This document shows positions 1 through 9,000 of a stretch of DNA of 10,690 bases, piece by piece. Position 1 is the stretch's first letter. Each line of letters begins with the position of its first letter. The DNA comes from RBG-16-66-20 sp964564865 (lineage in GTDB: Bacteria; Pseudomonadota; Gammaproteobacteria; Burkholderiales; SG8-39): assembly GCA_964564865.1 (NCBI GenBank), contig CAZMDA010000095.1:1-10690 (forward strand), given 5' to 3'. A program made the translations under genes and the position numbers. Below the pieces are notes generated by a model. That model ran no database searches. It was not told where the DNA came from and saw only the letters and a list, made by a program, of their open reading frames with translations.

Positions 1-2
1 AC

Positions 3-1703
<1,701 letters not shown>

Positions 1704-1719
1704 GGCGGGTATCGGCTAG

Positions 1720-2130
1720 TCAAGACCAGTCGACAAGCTCAAAGCGCTTGCCGTTCTTGAATCGAAGGACTGAGAAATCCCGCACATCAAGCGTGAGGAT
1801 CTGCCGCAAGCCGGTGTGCTCGGCCAACCATACCAGTGAAGCGTCGGCAAAGTCGATGTCACAGTTCGAGTACTTCCTGATCGTCGCAGCGAGCTCGGGG
1901 TAGCTCGAGACTGGCACCTCCGCGACCTTAATGCGCCCCTCCTCGATGACCCGAAGAAGATTGAGCCGCCACTCCACATGCAGGAAATGACACGACTCCA
2001 CGATGATCGGGGAAGTCGTGATCAGTTCGCCTTCGAAACCATCCGCAAACCGGGTCGCGCGCGGGTGACAGGGGTCGGCCCTACGGCCCAGCGCCACGAA
2101 GAAGCCGGTATCCGCAATGACTCGCCGCAC
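1720..2130 (-). CDS. PIN-domain ribonuclease toxin, VapC-like
   Basis: A 136-residue protein with the PIN nuclease fold expected of type II toxins that cleave RNA with Mg2+/Mn2+. The four acidic positions are all visible: D7 (VIADTGFF), E45 (IVESCHF), D96 (DIDFADASL) and D115 (ILTLDVRDF), so the active site looks intact. The length is typical of VapC. The start is GTG (complement of 2128-2130), three bases after the TAA stop of the antitoxin gene, which fits translational coupling; the start also falls just before the first beta-strand that carries D7. The stop is TGA at 1720-1722, 16 bases from the convergent lon stop. What is seen is the PIN motif set and the antitoxin-toxin order. Ribonuclease activity is family knowledge. 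The RNA target (initiator tRNA, other tRNA or rRNA) cannot be read from the sequence. A less likely alternative is a PIN protein without toxin function. Confidence 0.9.
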   Translation of the reverse strand: MRRVIADTGFFVALGRRADPCHPRATRFADGFEGELITTSPIIVESCHFLHVEWRLNLLRVIEEGRIKVAEVPVSSYPELAATIRKYSNCDIDFADASLVWLAEHTGLRQILTLDVRDFSVLRFKNGKRFELVDWS

Positions 2131-2133
2131 GCC

Positions 2134-2373
2134 TTACTTCACGATCTTGCGGGTGCGCAACAGCCTCTTGGTGTGACGCGCAATATCTCCCGGTCGCGAA
2201 TCGCTTCCAATCAGGCGACGGAACAGCGGATCCTGGCTTAGTGGAACGAGCTTGCCATCCAAAAGCTCCTCGAGCGCGAACTTGACGGCTTCGCTCCTGG
2301 TGACCTTGTTGGTCACGCAATAGTCGGCGAGCTTTTGCTCGATGCGAGGGGGAAGGCGGATCGAGATTGGCAT
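2134..2373 (-). CDS. Ribbon-helix-helix antitoxin, VapB/CopG-like
   Basis: A 79-residue DNA-binding antitoxin expected to neutralise the downstream PIN toxin and to repress its own operon. Residues 1-38 fit a ribbon-helix-helix: a beta-strand PISIRLPPRIE, helix A (IEQKLADYCVTN) and helix B (TRSEAVKFALEELL). The remaining charged tail (residues 39-79) is the expected toxin-binding part. The ATG at 2371-2373 is chosen because the strand that contacts DNA begins right after it. No good Shine-Dalgarno sequence precedes it (the bases before the ATG are ACACCAACC), so initiation may be weak or the leader very short. The stop TAA at 2134-2136 is followed by GGC and then the toxin GTG. Two palindromic sites upstream at 2380-2409 are the likely operator. 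Type II antitoxins of this class are usually unstable and degraded by Lon or Clp; that is family knowledge. Confidence 0.87.
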   Translation of the reverse strand: MPISIRLPPRIEQKLADYCVTNKVTRSEAVKFALEELLDGKLVPLSQDPLFRRLIGSDSRPGDIARHTKRLLRTRKIVK

Positions 2374-2379
2374 GGTTGG

Positions 2380-2409
2380 TGTATTACAGATGCCGAGTAT
2401 TGTAGTACA
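2380..2409. promoter_or_regulatory. Paired palindromic operator TGTANTACA x2
   Basis: Two copies of a 9-base palindrome occur just upstream of the ribbon-helix-helix gene: TGTATTACA at 2380-2388 and TGTAGTACA at 2401-2409. Both arms (TGTA/TACA) are perfect and only the centre base differs. The centres (2384 and 2405) are 21 bp apart, two helical turns, so dimers would sit on the same DNA face. This is the usual geometry for cooperative binding by ribbon-helix-helix antitoxins. The distal copy overlaps a plausible -10 box, so occupancy would block transcription. The repeats are seen; the bound protein is inferred. Confidence 0.7.
2399..2404 (-). promoter_or_regulatory. Candidate -10 box of the vapBC-like operon
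   Basis: On the minus strand these bases read TACAAT, one mismatch from the sigma70 consensus TATAAT. The position is 26 bases upstream of the antitoxin ATG and overlaps the distal operator copy. The hexamer 17 bases further upstream (ACGCAG on the minus strand, complement of 2422-2427) is a poor -35 match, so the promoter would be weak or activator-assisted, or the pair may also be read through from the upstream nucleotidyltransferase operon. Confidence 0.4.
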
Positions 2410-2448
2410 TCCTCGGGCTGGCTGCGTGACCTGGTCGAGCGTTCGGCA

Positions 2449-3165
2449 TCATGCCAGCGCGAGATGCCGTTTCGGCCGCCGGGGTAGTGGCAAGACAGCA
2501 TAGCCGGCAAGCGTTTGCCTTGCCCGAGGCGCCCTGCGCAGCTGCGCCAGCAGTGACCTCGCGACATCCATGCATTCGTCGAACGCCATGGGCACCGTCA
2601 TGGTGTCGAGCGCCTCGTACTGCTCCTGAAGCAGGTCTGTTCCCGATTCAAGCCTCCGGGCGAGGGCTTCCATGCGGTATTCCAAGATGTGCTCGATCTG
2701 CGCGATCGCCTTTGGTTCGGCGCGCGCCACGTAGGCGAGGTCGAAGAAATCCCTGGCGGTGAACGCGTAGGCCCGATGCCACAGCTTCTTGCCGAGGACC
2801 TCGGCCGATGTCTCCACGGGGATCTCGCGGCCGATCAGGGTTTCCCGGGTCACCGGAACGGGTGTGATGTGCCTGGAAACGATGAAATCGACCTGCCCTT
2901 CGGGGAAGTAGAGCTTCACGTACGTCGCGCCCTCGGCATAGTCCGGCGTGAGCGACTCTGCCACGGGATTGAGGCGCGGCGTCAGCAGGCCCAGGACCTG
3001 GGGATCGGGGACGAAGATGTCGATGTCCTCGCTGCGGCGATGCCCGTGGCGGAGCATCAGGGCGGTGCCGCCGCCCAGGCTCCACTCCCGGGCAAGCGAA
3101 CCGGCGGATGCCGCCGACCTCAGTACGACCAGCGCTCGAGCAAGCAGGGTCTCCCAGGTGCTCAT
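2449..3165 (-). CDS. Nucleotidyltransferase toxin, AbiEii/AbiGii family
   Basis: A 238-residue protein of the DNA polymerase beta-like nucleotidyltransferase superfamily, the toxin half of AbiE-type (type IV or MenT-like) toxin-antitoxin systems. Known members transfer nucleotides to RNA such as tRNA 3' ends; the substrate here is unknown. Counting from the chosen start: GGGTAL at residues 31-36, RRSEDIDIF at 43-51 with metal-binding D47 and D49, a third acidic residue D93 in QVDFIVSR, KKLWHRA at 126-132, and RDFFDL at 138-143, the conserved C-terminal AbiEii motif. The ATG at 3163-3165 is preferred because it overlaps the upstream TGA as ATGA and has a strong GGAGG just upstream. An in-frame ATG at 3178-3180 would add five residues but has poor spacing to any ribosome site. 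The gene is coupled to the XRE-type gene before it. All catalytic residues appear intact. The tail after about residue 200 is basic. Confidence 0.88.
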   Translation of the reverse strand: MSTWETLLARALVVLRSAASAGSLAREWSLGGGTALMLRHGHRRSEDIDIFVPDPQVLGLLTPRLNPVAESLTPDYAEGATYVKLYFPEGQVDFIVSRHITPVPVTRETLIGREIPVETSAEVLGKKLWHRAYAFTARDFFDLAYVARAEPKAIAQIEHILEYRMEALARRLESGTDLLQEQYEALDTMTVPMAFDECMDVARSLLAQLRRAPRARQTLAGYAVLPLPRRPKRHLALA

Positions 3166-3653
3166 CTCCCCTCCAGGCATGCCTTTACAGTACGCAACGC
3201 GCCAAGCGCTTCCGCGATGACAAGCGCATTCGCCCGGACGCGCTCGTGTCCCATGTACTTGCCAACCTCATGCACCACGCCGCGCAGCACGGGCGGAGGC
3301 GCTTCCTCGAGGAGCGTCCGCAGGTGCGGCCGCCGGCCGCGAGGGATGCGGCCCGAAATCAACGCCCGCATCAGCTCGCCTTCGGTCATCTTCTCCCGGT
3401 AGCTCGAGTTTGCCGAACCCAGCGCCATGCGCACGTAGTTCGGCCGTCGCGCCAGCGGGCGGACATGCAGGTCCAGCCCCAGCTCCTCGAGGAGCGACTG
3501 GACTTTCCGGATGCCGAGATCGGGGACCAGGCCGTTCTCCAGTTGGTTGACCGTCGTGCGGGACAGGTCGATTCGCTTCGCGAGGGCGTCCTGCGTCGTG
3601 CCCTTCGCGAGGCGGGCTTTGCGGATGATAGAGCCGAGTTCGGGCAGGAGCAT
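3162..3653 (-). CDS. XRE-family helix-turn-helix protein, putative antitoxin
   Basis: A 163-residue protein with an XRE/HipB-like helix-turn-helix at residues about 5-60; ALAKRIDLSRTTVNQLENG contains the recognition helix. A second, basic domain of about 100 residues follows (from SSYREKMTEGEL onward), whose family I do not recognise. Its stop overlaps the start of the AbiEii-type toxin (ATGA, 3162-3165), so the two are co-translated; the likely role is antitoxin plus operon repressor. The start is placed at ATG 3651-3653 (MLLPELGSIIRK), the usual N-terminus for this fold. An upstream in-frame ATG at 3702-3704 would add 17 residues but lies in the AT-rich stretch that probably holds the promoter. 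Classical AbiE antitoxins (AbiEi) are winged-helix proteins of a different family, so this is a non-canonical pairing. DNA binding is well supported; antitoxin function is inferred from context. Confidence 0.82.
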   Translation of the reverse strand: MLLPELGSIIRKARLAKGTTQDALAKRIDLSRTTVNQLENGLVPDLGIRKVQSLLEELGLDLHVRPLARRPNYVRMALGSANSSYREKMTEGELMRALISGRIPRGRRPHLRTLLEEAPPPVLRGVVHEVGKYMGHERVRANALVIAEALGALRTVKACLEGR

Positions 3654-3679
3654 GGATGGATTGTCCGCAATGGTCCAAA

Positions 3680-3705
3680 GATGTGCAACATATTTAACAA
3701 ACATC
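3680..3705 (-). promoter_or_regulatory. AT-rich putative promoter/operator of the XRE-AbiEii operon
   Basis: An island rich in A and T in otherwise GC-rich DNA. On the minus strand it contains TTAAAT, usable as a -10 (complement of 3692-3697), and ATGTT occurs twice (complements of 3687-3691 and 3700-3704). The distance from the TTAAAT to the chosen ATG at 3653 is about 40 bases, reasonable for a promoter with a short leader. No clean -35 is visible and there is no perfect palindrome, so the repressor site is only a guess. Confidence 0.3.
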
Positions 3706-3811
3706 CCTTTTCGTCGTATCCGCGCAACACGCGCGTCTATACCCGCTTGCCGCGGCGTCCCATGCTCGATACAGTCCGCGCCTTTTCCCGGCGGCGTCCT
3801 GCATCCCGATC

Positions 3812-5135
3812 TTGAAAGCGCCTGATCTTCGCAACGTTCTCATGCAGTACTTTGCGCCCGCAGCCCTGGAAGCGCTTGTCGTCCGGCGCGCGCGATTCCC
3901 GCAATGGATGCGGCCCGACGTAGAGAACGCTGTCCGCACCGTTGTGGGCGAGGGCTCCGAGCCGCGCTTCTATGCCCCCAGCATGCGCCGATCGACGTCC
4001 CGTTTTCGCTTCCCGGACCTCTTCGAGGAAGGCTGTCGCGTCGCCACTGACGGCGCGGCCGTGTTCGACGAGGTCGACATTGGCGAGTCGGTGCACGTTC
4101 CCTGCGTCCAGCGCGGAATCTGGCTTGCCGCGCCTGGTGGGGAGCGCATCGCTGTCCTGATCGAGGTCATGGAAGGGTTGCGGCGCACGGCCATTCGCGT
4201 CGAGGTCGCCTCCGCCCCGACTGGTGAAGCGCGCGCGGAGTCGATGCTCGGTTCCATTCGCGCGCTGGCGGAGAATGCGGCCACCTTCCGAGGCAGAGTG
4301 CTCGCGCCTTCAGAGCCCGAGTACGCGTTCGACGACGATGGGATCACCTTGCGTCGCACGCATGTCGCGCCGGTGGGCAGGGAGGAGATCGTGCTCGCGC
4401 CCGGGCTGCTGGAACTGGTGGAGCGCAACACCATCGGCTTCGCTGCCCAGCGTGGCGCTGATTCGCCTCGGCATGTCTCCGACCAAGGGCATCCTGCTCT
4501 ACGGCCCGTCTGGCACCGGCAAGACCCTGCTGGTGCGCTACCTGGTCACCGCGCTGGCATCGCATACGCGGCTCATGCTTGCGGGCGACAAGCTTGCCTA
4601 CCTGGGTGACACCGTTGAGGCGGCAAACCTGCTCGCGCCTTCGGTGGTGGTGATCGAGGACGTCGACCTGGTCGCGGCGCATCGCGATGGGCCGTATCAA
4701 GGCACGCCGGCGGTGCTGAATCGCCTGCTCAATGACATGGATGGCGCCGGGCAGGAAGCGGAGATCCTCTACATCCTGACGACCAACCGGCCGGAGGTCC
4801 TTGAGCCTGCGCTCGCCGCCCGCCCGGGCCGGGTCGACCAGGCGATCGCCATCGGACTGCCCGAGGAAGCCGAGCGGCTCAAGCTGCTGAGGCTCTACAC
4901 GCGGCAAGCCGGTGCGAGCGAGGAGATCCTTCGCGCCGTGTCCAGGAGAAGCGGTCGGGTGAGCCCGGCGTTCCTCAGGGAGATCGCGCGGAGGGCGATG
5001 CAGGAGATGCTGTCCCGGCGCGGCACCGAGCTCGATCTCGCCGACTTCGAGCAAGGCTTCGCGGACATGCTCGGGGCGCAGGGAAAAGTGACGGCTCGAC
5101 TGCTGGGGGCTGAAAGCTTCGGGTTCGTCGCCTGA
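3812..5135 (+). pseudogene. AAA family ATPase gene, frameshifted before Walker A
   Basis: The gene encodes, in two frames, an ATPase of about 440 residues with an N-terminal domain (FPQWMRPDVENAV) and one FtsH/CDC48-clade AAA domain. Frame one runs from TTG 3812 (or ATG 3842) to a stop at 4607-4609. Homology-like sequence leaves it after ERNTIGFAAQ near 4450 and resumes in the next frame as VALIRLGMSPTKG. The AAA motifs are all in the second frame: Walker A GPSGTGKT at 4503-4526, Walker B-like VVVIEDVD at 4644-4667, sensor 1 TTNR and the arginine-finger stretch LAARPGRVD near 4780-4840; it ends with TGA at 5133-5135. Restoring one CG at 4450-4453 would give QRVALIRLG, matching the family pattern. 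The alternatives are sequencing error, recent mutation, or a recoding site. If genuine, frame one makes only the N-domain with a garbled tail; GTG 4452 could restart the ATPase. No Shine-Dalgarno sequence is obvious at either start. The cellular role is unknown. Confidence 0.75.
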
Positions 5136-5438
5136 AGAGGGTGAAGGGCGGCGGCCAGGGCGGAATGTGGACGATCGGTAACATCTCCTCGGCCGCATGG
5201 GCGCGCAGAGCAGACGGACGAAGAGTGCGGTTCCTAGGGCTTGGAACGTCGGCGCGCTCGATAGCTCGTATCGCGATTCGCGATCGATCGGCAAGAACCT
5301 GAATCACGTGGCAGTTCTCTCGTGCGGCCCTCCGCTGCCTCACCTGCATTGAGAGAAGCGTGTGAGGGGAGTAGCCTCACGGGAATGACCCATCTGGAAA
5401 GAACAAAGGCTCGGTAGAACCACTGGGGTGCATGCCGA
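5136..5438. other. Intergenic region with palindromes, no convincing gene
   Basis: About 300 bases between the AAA gene and the membrane-protein gene. No open frame with recognisable protein sequence is seen on either strand. It contains an inverted repeat GTTCC/GGAAC at 5230-5247 (8-base loop), a 15-base palindrome at 5270-5284, the perfect palindrome CGATCGATCG at 5281-5290, and a stem GTGAGG/CCTCAC at 5362-5380 (7-base loop). None is followed by a T-run, so none is a convincing intrinsic terminator. The promoter for the downstream operon must lie here or further upstream; only a weak candidate (TTGAGA at 5349, TAGCCT at 5372) was found. Confidence 0.5.
5270..5284. repeat. 15-base palindrome ATCGCGA-T-TCGCGAT
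   Basis: The arms ATCGCGA and TCGCGAT are exact reverse complements around a single T. The site overlaps a second perfect palindrome (CGATCGATCG, 5281-5290). The location, 155 bases upstream of the membrane protein/RTX operon and downstream of the AAA gene, would suit a regulator site, but GC-rich genomes also produce such runs by chance. No bound protein can be named. Confidence 0.35.
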
Positions 5439-6008
5439 ATGATGGCGCTTTACTTGTTGCTGGTAATAGGGATCTGGGGCGGACTTTCGGTGCTGCTCAT
5501 CAAAGTCTGGCAACGCCTTCGGTCGCGAGAGGCACTTTCCAAGCGTGCTGTAAATGGCGTATGCGGTGCAATTGCAGTGATTTGGTTCGGTGGATCGGCC
5601 TGGATCGGGGGTGGGCGGATTCTCTACTACGACATGCAGGTTGATCGTATGTGCCGAGTGGATGGAGGGATAGTCATTTTTGAGACCGTTGAACTCCCCG
5701 CACATGACTACGAAATGTACGCGAGAAAGAACTGGTCCTTGCCATCCAAGTCCCGATCGAACGAGGAAGACCTTTATGTCGTGGAGCGCATGACACGCAT
5801 CTACCGACTCGAAGAGCCTAGAGTATCGCGTACGCAATACCAGATCATCAGGCGCAGTGACGGAAAGGTTCTTGGAACGCTGACGTCGTATGGTCGAGGC
5901 GGGGGCGATCTACCCGGACCATGGCATGGAACAAGCTACAGGTGCCCGAGAACGGGCACGGTGCCAGCGCTGGAGACCTCGATCTTCCAGAAGTCAGTTC
6001 GCCAATGA
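5439..6008 (+). CDS. Two-helix membrane protein of unknown function, coupled to the RTX gene
   Basis: A 189-residue protein with two hydrophobic segments, about residues 3-22 and 39-58, separated by a strongly basic loop (VWQRLRSREALSKR). By the positive-inside rule the loop is cytoplasmic, so the C-terminal domain (about 64-189) should face the periplasm. That domain contains C72 and C169, which could form a disulfide, and the stretch RGGGDLPGPWH, which I associate with a widespread family of small uncharacterised proteobacterial proteins; no function is known to me. The start is ATG 5439, with a second ATG directly after it and no strong ribosome site. The TGA stop overlaps the start of the giant RTX gene (ATGA, 6005-6008), so the two are co-translated. 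G+C is near 50% (30 of 60 bases at 5641-5700), lower than lon or the RTX repeats. It may protect against, help fold, or help localise the adjacent lipase-RTX protein; these are inferences from the operon. Confidence 0.8.
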   Translation: MMALYLLLVIGIWGGLSVLLIKVWQRLRSREALSKRAVNGVCGAIAVIWFGGSAWIGGGRILYYDMQVDRMCRVDGGIVIFETVELPAHDYEMYARKNWSLPSKSRSNEEDLYVVERMTRIYRLEEPRVSRTQYQIIRRSDGKVLGTLTSYGRGGGDLPGPWHGTSYRCPRTGTVPALETSIFQKSVRQ

Positions 6009-9000
6009 CATCAGTTCGCGATCTATATGTTGGTGCTGAACTTGCATTGGCTAGCTATTCGGAACTGTCGGCAGGAATACTAGGCACGGAGTATGAGAAT
6101 GCGTTGAAGGCTGAAGACAACGGAATGTCTAGCGCGCAGGCAAAGCGGTTTGCGCAGAACTGGAAGGTTATTGATCAGTACACCCACAGCGAGACAGTTC
6201 CGATCATTGGCGAGTTTGGTGTACCTACCGGCCAGGAGGCAACAGTTAGCAATGGGTTGTCCGCCACGGTTTTTGAAGATATCGCTACCCAAAGGCGTTA
6301 CCTGGCTATTCGCGGCACGGACTCATGGTCGCTTTCTGATATCACCGCGGATGCGGGCATTCTCCTGCACGGGACACCCAATCAATCGGATCAGTTTCGC
6401 ACCCTGCTCGAGAGAGTTGAGATCTGGCAGGCTTCCAGCGTCCTCCCTGCCACGTTCACGGTAACAGGGCATTCGTTGGGCGGTTGGCTCGCTGCGGGTT
6501 TGGCAAGCACGCTAGGCTCGGTTGTCGAGCACGCCTTTATTCAGAATGCACCTGGGGTGGAGGGTGTCCATGGGGACGTTCAGCAGTTACTAAGTGCCGC
6601 GCTAGGGTTGCCGTTGCCGGCAGTTAATGTTGATCGTGTGTCCAACCTGCGAGCAAGTTCTGGACTGTCCATGATTGCCGGGCTTGGAGTTCCCGTCTCG
6701 TCTCCAGTTGCGGTTGAAATAGAGGCCGCTGGCGGTCTGGGATTCGGCAATCACAGTATTCGTAGGCTCGCGGATTCACTTGCACTCTACGACGCTCTTG
6801 CACAGATCGCGCCGAATCTAACGATGGGGGATATTGGGGCTTTGTTGCGCGCGAGTAGTGAGCGGAATGCGTTCACATTGGACGCCGGACTGAACGCTCT
6901 GCGGGTGACATTGTTGGGAGGCATCGCCTCAGCGGTTCCGGCGGTAACGGATGAACGCGATGCGCTCTTTCTTGACCTGCACGGTCTTGTTGACAGCCCC
7001 GCCTACCGCACCCTCGCCGGAAGTACGTCTCTTCGCGTGCTGGCCGGCACCGACGCTGCGACCCTGACGACGCAGGCGAAATCCGACTTCGGCCGCTTCC
7101 TTGCGGTCCACTACCTCCTGCCCTTTGCCTTGGAGGGAACAAGCAGCGTCCTGATCGATGCCCATTCCGATCTGTATGCCCGCTGGAGCGCCGACCGCCT
7201 CAAGCGAATAGATGGCAGGAGCGATCTCGAATTCAGCGACGCGTACCTCGCTGACCGAGGGCAGATGCTGGCGTTCCTGATGCAGGGGAACAGCATCGAT
7301 TCCACATCGGTTGCGTCGAACCAGTTCAGCGATCAGGTGGTGTACCGGGACCTCGGAAGTCTTCGCGCGGGTTCGAGCGGCGTCGTTGGCCCGACCGAGG
7401 TCAACGTACACCCCACAGGCGCGATCTCCCTTCCCAATGGCCTGCATACGCGCGTTTTCGGGTTCGGCACCGACGCCACGGACACGGTCAAGGGCCGCGA
7501 GAACACCGACCGCCTCTACGGCGGCCGCGGCTCCGACACCCTCATCGGCGCTGGCGGCAACGACCACCTCGAAGGCGGCACCGGCGCGGACCAGCTCCAC
7601 GGCGGCCGCGGCTTCGACACCTACCTCGCCGATTGGGGCGACTCGATCACCGATACCGTGGAAGCCACCCCGGGCGGCGTGATCTACGCCGGCCCGAACC
7701 AGATCCTCCTCACCGGCGGCACCCGCAAGGAGGGCGAGCGCTGGTTCACCGGCGCCGACGGCTTCGTCTACTGGGAACGCGAAGACGGCGCCATCAGCGT
7801 CTTCGGCCCCGACGGTGCCGCGCCCCTGCTCATCGCCCCGCCCGGGACGCAGGTCCCGGGCCGCGGCATCGTGGACGGCAACCGCGTCTCCGGCCGCCCC
7901 GACCTGGGCATCCGCCTCGTCACCGAGCGCGCCGAGGGCCTGGGTTCCGTCGCCGGATCGGGCAGCCGCGGCACCGTCCTAGCGCTGTGGGACCTCGCGC
8001 GCACCTGGCGGCCGTTCGCGGATCCGCTCGCGCTGGACCTGGATGGCGACGGTTTCGAGACCATCGGCAACGTGTCGGGCGAGATGGTCCTGTTCGACCA
8101 TGCCGGCGGCGGCGTGCGCACCGGCACGGGCTGGCTCACCGGCGGCGACGCGTGGCTGGCGCTCGACCGCGACGGCGACGGCCTGATCCTGAGCGGCGCG
8201 GAACTGTTCGGCGTCGATACGCCGCTGCCGGGCGGCGGCAAGGGCGCCGACGGGTTCGCCGCTCTGCGGCCGATGGACACGAATGGCGACGGTGTCGTCG
8301 ACGCAGCCGACGCGCCGCTGGATGCCTGGCAGGTTCCGCAGGACGTGGACGCCGACGGCCTGGTGGTGGCGGGCGAGTCGGGCGGCGCGAGCTTCGCCAA
8401 CCTGCTGCTCTGGCGGGACGAGAACCTGAACGGGTTCTCGGAGCCCTATGAACATGTATCGCTGGCGCAGGCCGGCATCGCGCGCATCCGGCTCGATGCG
8501 ACGGCGGACGGGCGCGTCCTGGGCGGAGGAAACCGCCTGCTGCTCGCGGCGGATTTCGAGCGCGGCGACGGCACGACCGGCCGTGCGGGCGCGCTGGACC
8601 TCGTCCGGGAGACTTTCCTGCGCGACTTCCTGCACGCGCCGTCGGCCGCGCCGGCAGGCGACGCGCTGCCTAACGTGGCGGGAGCGGGCGAGGTCCGGGA
8701 TCTCCAGGAAGCGGCGGCGGAGTCGCCGGCGCTGGCGGCCGCGGTCCGCATCGCGGCGACGGCGCCGACCAGAGAGGCGCAACTCGCCGCCATTCCGGCG
8801 GCGGTGGACCTCTGGGCGGGGAGCTCCGGCATGGCGACCGGGACCCAGGCCGCGTTCGCGCGCCCGGACGAAATGGTTCTCTACTACCAGTTCAGTGATC
8901 TCAGCCCGATCCTGCCGTGGGCGTCGCAGTCCGGTTCCTTCCAGCTCCCGGATCAACTGGATGCGGGGTGGTTCGCGAGCCACCAGTCCGCCGAATACCT

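Noticed and set aside
2449..3704. The XRE and AbiEii pair as a phage-defence AbiE locus
   Set aside because: The toxin family includes abortive-infection proteins, but nothing in the sequence shows phage defence, so it was called only as a toxin-antitoxin pair.
4344..5294. A 316-codon minus-strand frame opposite the AAA ATPase
   Set aside because: The plus strand carries intact Walker A, Walker B and arginine-finger motifs here; the antisense translation has low-complexity composition and no motif.
5362..5380. Stem-loop GTGAGG/CCTCAC as an intrinsic terminator
   Set aside because: The stem is only 6 bp and the following bases (GGGAATGACC) contain no T-tract; it is also far from the end of the AAA gene.
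5340..5837. A 165-codon minus-strand frame reaching into the 5136-5438 gap
   Set aside because: Most of it is antisense to the membrane-protein gene; the translation shows no domain, membrane segment or plausible ribosome site.
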